From positions 1-43,173 of the forward strand of contig JBCCIM010000027.1 in the NCBI GenBank assembly GCA_039111535.1: 43,173 bases of DNA. The letters run 5' to 3'. The notes beneath the pieces are model-generated. The model made no database searches. It saw only the letters and a program-made list of their open reading frames with translations, and was not told the DNA's origin. Below are positions 41,637-43,173 of the stretch, piece after piece. The position numbers were made by a program, and so were the translations under genes. Every line of letters begins with the position of its first letter. The first letter of the stretch is position 1. This DNA comes from Bacteroidota bacterium (GTDB lineage Bacteria; Bacteroidota; Rhodothermia; Rhodothermales; JAHQVL01).

Positions 41637-42917
41637 ATGTGTACCCAGGCTTTTATCCGCACAGCTTTCATTGGATTCAGTCTTTGCTTGTTTGTCAACG
41701 CCCCGCTGCAGGCACAGGCGCTGCCGGATAATGCCCAAAGTACCGGCAAGCTGTCAACAACGGGAGTGGCCGAACTCGATACGTATTTTGAGGAGTTTGT
41801 GGCCGCGCAAAAAATCCCGGGCGTAACGTATGCAATTGCGCATCATGGCAAAATAGAGGTCATGCGCAGTATCGGGTATCAGGATATTGAAAATCAAACC
41901 CCCGTAACCGACAGCACCATCTATCGCATTGCATCGATGACTAAGATAGTCACCAGCGTAGCCGTGCTGCAGCTGATCGAATCTGGAAAAATAGCACTCG
42001 ACGACCCGATTTCCCGCTATATCCCTGAGCTAAGCAATCAGCGTGTTTTAGTGGATGTGGAGAAACCCGATGGCCCAACAGAGCCGGCAACCCAGGCAAT
42101 GACCGTCAAACAACTGCTGATGCATACCTCCGGCCTCGGTATGACAGGCGGCAACGGCATCAATGGGCAGTATGGACGCATCATGGGTAACCCTTCCCTT
42201 TCTTTGCAGCAGCAAATGGAAGCCATTGGTGAACTGCCGCTGCTTTATCAGCCCGGTACACAATGGCGCTACAGCATGGCAACGGCAGCACTCGGCTACC
42301 TCGTCGAAGTAGTATCAGAAATGCCCTTTGCCATCTATCTACAGCAGCACATCTTCGCACCACTTGGCATGAGGGATACGGGATTTTATGTGGACGCATC
42401 CAGGCAGAGTCGCGTCATATCAGTTTACCGGGCAAGCGAAGGCAATTCCATTCAGCGCACTCGGCACGGGCTCATGCAACGAGAGACAGTACCTCCTAAT
42501 GCACCAAACGGCGCCGGCGGATTGTTTTCAACGGTGCCCGACTACTTGCGTTTTGCACAAATGTTACTCAATGGCGGCACCCTGGAAGGCGTGGAGATTT
42601 TGAAGGCGGAAACCGTAGACCTGATGACCAGGGACCATTTACCCGATACCATTACCCTCCCGGAACGGTTCGGACGAAACTACGGCCTTGCCGGCTATGG
42701 CTTCGGGCTGGGGGTTCGTGTGCGCACCGACGTCCAACGCTCCAACTTACCTGGTAATGCTGGAGAATATGGTTGGGGCGGCTTGTTTGAAACCTACATA
42801 TTGATTGATCCATCAGCCTCACTCGTCGCCCTCTACATGACCCAGGTTCGCCCCTCCAGCTTTTATCCCCTGCGGCGCGACTTCACGCGGCTTGTATATG
42901 GCACGCTCACGGAGTGA
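41637..42917 (+). CDS. Serine hydrolase, beta-lactamase/class C-like
   Basis: A 426-residue exported enzyme with signal peptide (to about residue 27, AQA) and the penicillin-binding fold: nucleophile Ser100 in SMTK (100-103), second motif Y-S-M in WRYSMATAALGY (normally Y-x-N, so the asparagine is missing), and GAGGLFSTVPDYLRFAQML. GEYGWGGLFETYILIDP near the C-terminus replaces the usual HTG/KTG box with a W-G-G form, as in many esterase/D-aminopeptidase-like members. It is therefore more likely an esterase or peptidase than a true beta-lactamase. It acts in the periplasm. The gene ends at a clear terminator at 42943-42977. Confidence 0.9.
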   Translation: MCTQAFIRTAFIGFSLCLFVNAPLQAQALPDNAQSTGKLSTTGVAELDTYFEEFVAAQKIPGVTYAIAHHGKIEVMRSIGYQDIENQTPVTDSTIYRIASMTKIVTSVAVLQLIESGKIALDDPISRYIPELSNQRVLVDVEKPDGPTEPATQAMTVKQLLMHTSGLGMTGGNGINGQYGRIMGNPSLSLQQQMEAIGELPLLYQPGTQWRYSMATAALGYLVEVVSEMPFAIYLQQHIFAPLGMRDTGFYVDASRQSRVISVYRASEGNSIQRTRHGLMQRETVPPNAPNGAGGLFSTVPDYLRFAQMLLNGGTLEGVEILKAETVDLMTRDHLPDTITLPERFGRNYGLAGYGFGLGVRVRTDVQRSNLPGNAGEYGWGGLFETYILIDPSASLVALYMTQVRPSSFYPLRRDFTRLVYGTLTE

Positions 42918-42942
42918 TATTTATCGAGCCATTGTTATAACT

Positions 42943-42977
42943 AAAAAAGGTGCGCCGGCTTACGGCACACCTTTTTT
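42943..42977. terminator. Bidirectional intrinsic terminator
   Basis: AAAAAAGGTGCGCC (42943-42956) pairs with GGCACACCTTTTTT (42964-42977) except at one position, and runs of six A and six T flank the stem, so it should work in both directions. It separates the + strand serine hydrolase gene from the minus-strand transporter fragment. Confidence 0.88.
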
Positions 42978-43007
42978 ATAATACAGCACGCTTACAGTTC
43001 AAGTGAC

Positions 43008-43173
43008 TTATGCAGCTTGTGCCTCAGCATCAACAGACTCATCAGCTGTTTCATCATTAAACATGAAGAAAAAGATGAGGGTGAAGACGAGGGTTGCAAC
43101 GGCAAAAATGCCCCAGAACAGCTGCCAGTCAGCCATGCTGAGTGTACCGTTTTCGCCATAAGCGTTTACAAAA
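43008..43173 (-). CDS. C-terminal fragment of a membrane transporter, probably MFS
   Basis: The last 54 codons of a minus-strand gene that runs off the window edge. The visible protein has a short loop (FVNAYGENGTLSM), one membrane helix (ADWQLFWGIFAVATLVFTLI to FFFMF), and a negatively charged tail ending EAQAA. A W-x-x-F/L-W-x-I-F-A helix followed by a short polar tail is how nucleoside:proton symporters of the major facilitator superfamily end. That assignment is only suggestive from so little sequence. The stop TAA is at 43008-43010, 31 bases from the bidirectional terminator. Confidence 0.6.
   Translation of the reverse strand, partial: FVNAYGENGTLSMADWQLFWGIFAVATLVFTLIFFFMFNDETADESVDAEAQAA

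Noticed and set aside
41637-42917. Antibiotic-resistance beta-lactamase
   Set aside because: The S-x-x-K serine is present, but the Y-x-N motif is altered to Y-S-M and the K-T-G box is replaced by a W-G-G form, which points to an esterase or peptidase-like serine hydrolase.
1-43173. CRISPR arrays, tRNA and rRNA genes, insertion sequences, prophage genes
   Set aside because: No regularly spaced repeats, no cloverleaf or rRNA-like sequence, and no transposase, integrase or structural phage protein was recognised on either strand.

Overview
The window looks like a chromosomal segment from a Bacteroidota-type bacterium, most likely a marine member of Rhodothermota or a near relative. This is inferred from several features: a TonB-dependent receptor with a carboxypeptidase-regulatory-like N-terminus followed by a small DUF4249-like lipoprotein, two tandem DUF5686 outer-membrane proteins, a membrane kinase fused to a receiver and an AraC output domain, many lipoproteins, and few Shine-Dalgarno sequences. 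Base composition is close to half G+C. The palindrome GCCGGC is strikingly frequent throughout. No rRNA, tRNA, CRISPR array, transposase or phage gene was found.

Bases 1-16305, all on the + strand, form a polysaccharide biosynthesis and export region. It holds a Wzx-type flippase followed with no gap by a PAPS-dependent sulfotransferase, two GT2 glycosyltransferases, a GT-B glycosyltransferase, a secreted right-handed beta-helix protein ending in a dockerin, a GT4 and a WecG/TagA-type glycosyltransferase. These are followed by a fused ATP sulfurylase/APS kinase (makes PAPS), UDP-glucose dehydrogenase, UDP-glucuronate decarboxylase (makes UDP-xylose) and a WbaP-like initiating sugar-phosphate transferase. 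Together they predict a lipid-linked, flippase-exported, sulfated polymer with uronate and/or xylose. Polymerase, chain-length and outer-membrane export genes are not in the window. Intergenic DNA at 2552-2944 and 14463-14847 holds repeats and hairpins instead of genes.

Bases 16436-24247 are mainly signalling: a PHP-type metallohydrolase lipoprotein, a candidate structured small RNA ending in an orphan + strand terminator (17820-17955), the membrane hybrid kinase, a Gfo/Idh/MocA oxidoreductase, a soluble PAS hybrid kinase, and an OxyR with both redox cysteines at E. coli positions 199 and 208. An ATAG-N7-CTAT operator-like site lies just upstream of oxyR.

Bases 24528-43173 are a mixed metabolic and envelope region: the TonB receptor and lipoprotein pair; a minus-strand run of an NTF2-like lipoprotein, RibD-like reductase, lipase-like lipoprotein, DUF1080 hydrolase, a lone proteasome/HslV-like Ntn hydrolase and a PhyH-type dioxygenase; then a sulfatase, a PAP2 phosphatase, two DUF5686 paralogues, a small membrane protein, a GNAT acetyltransferase, a SLOG/molybdenum-carrier-like protein, a serine hydrolase, a bidirectional terminator, and the C-terminal end of a probable MFS transporter cut by the window edge. 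The combination of PAPS synthesis, sulfotransferase and sulfatase suggests a lifestyle centred on sulfated glycans.
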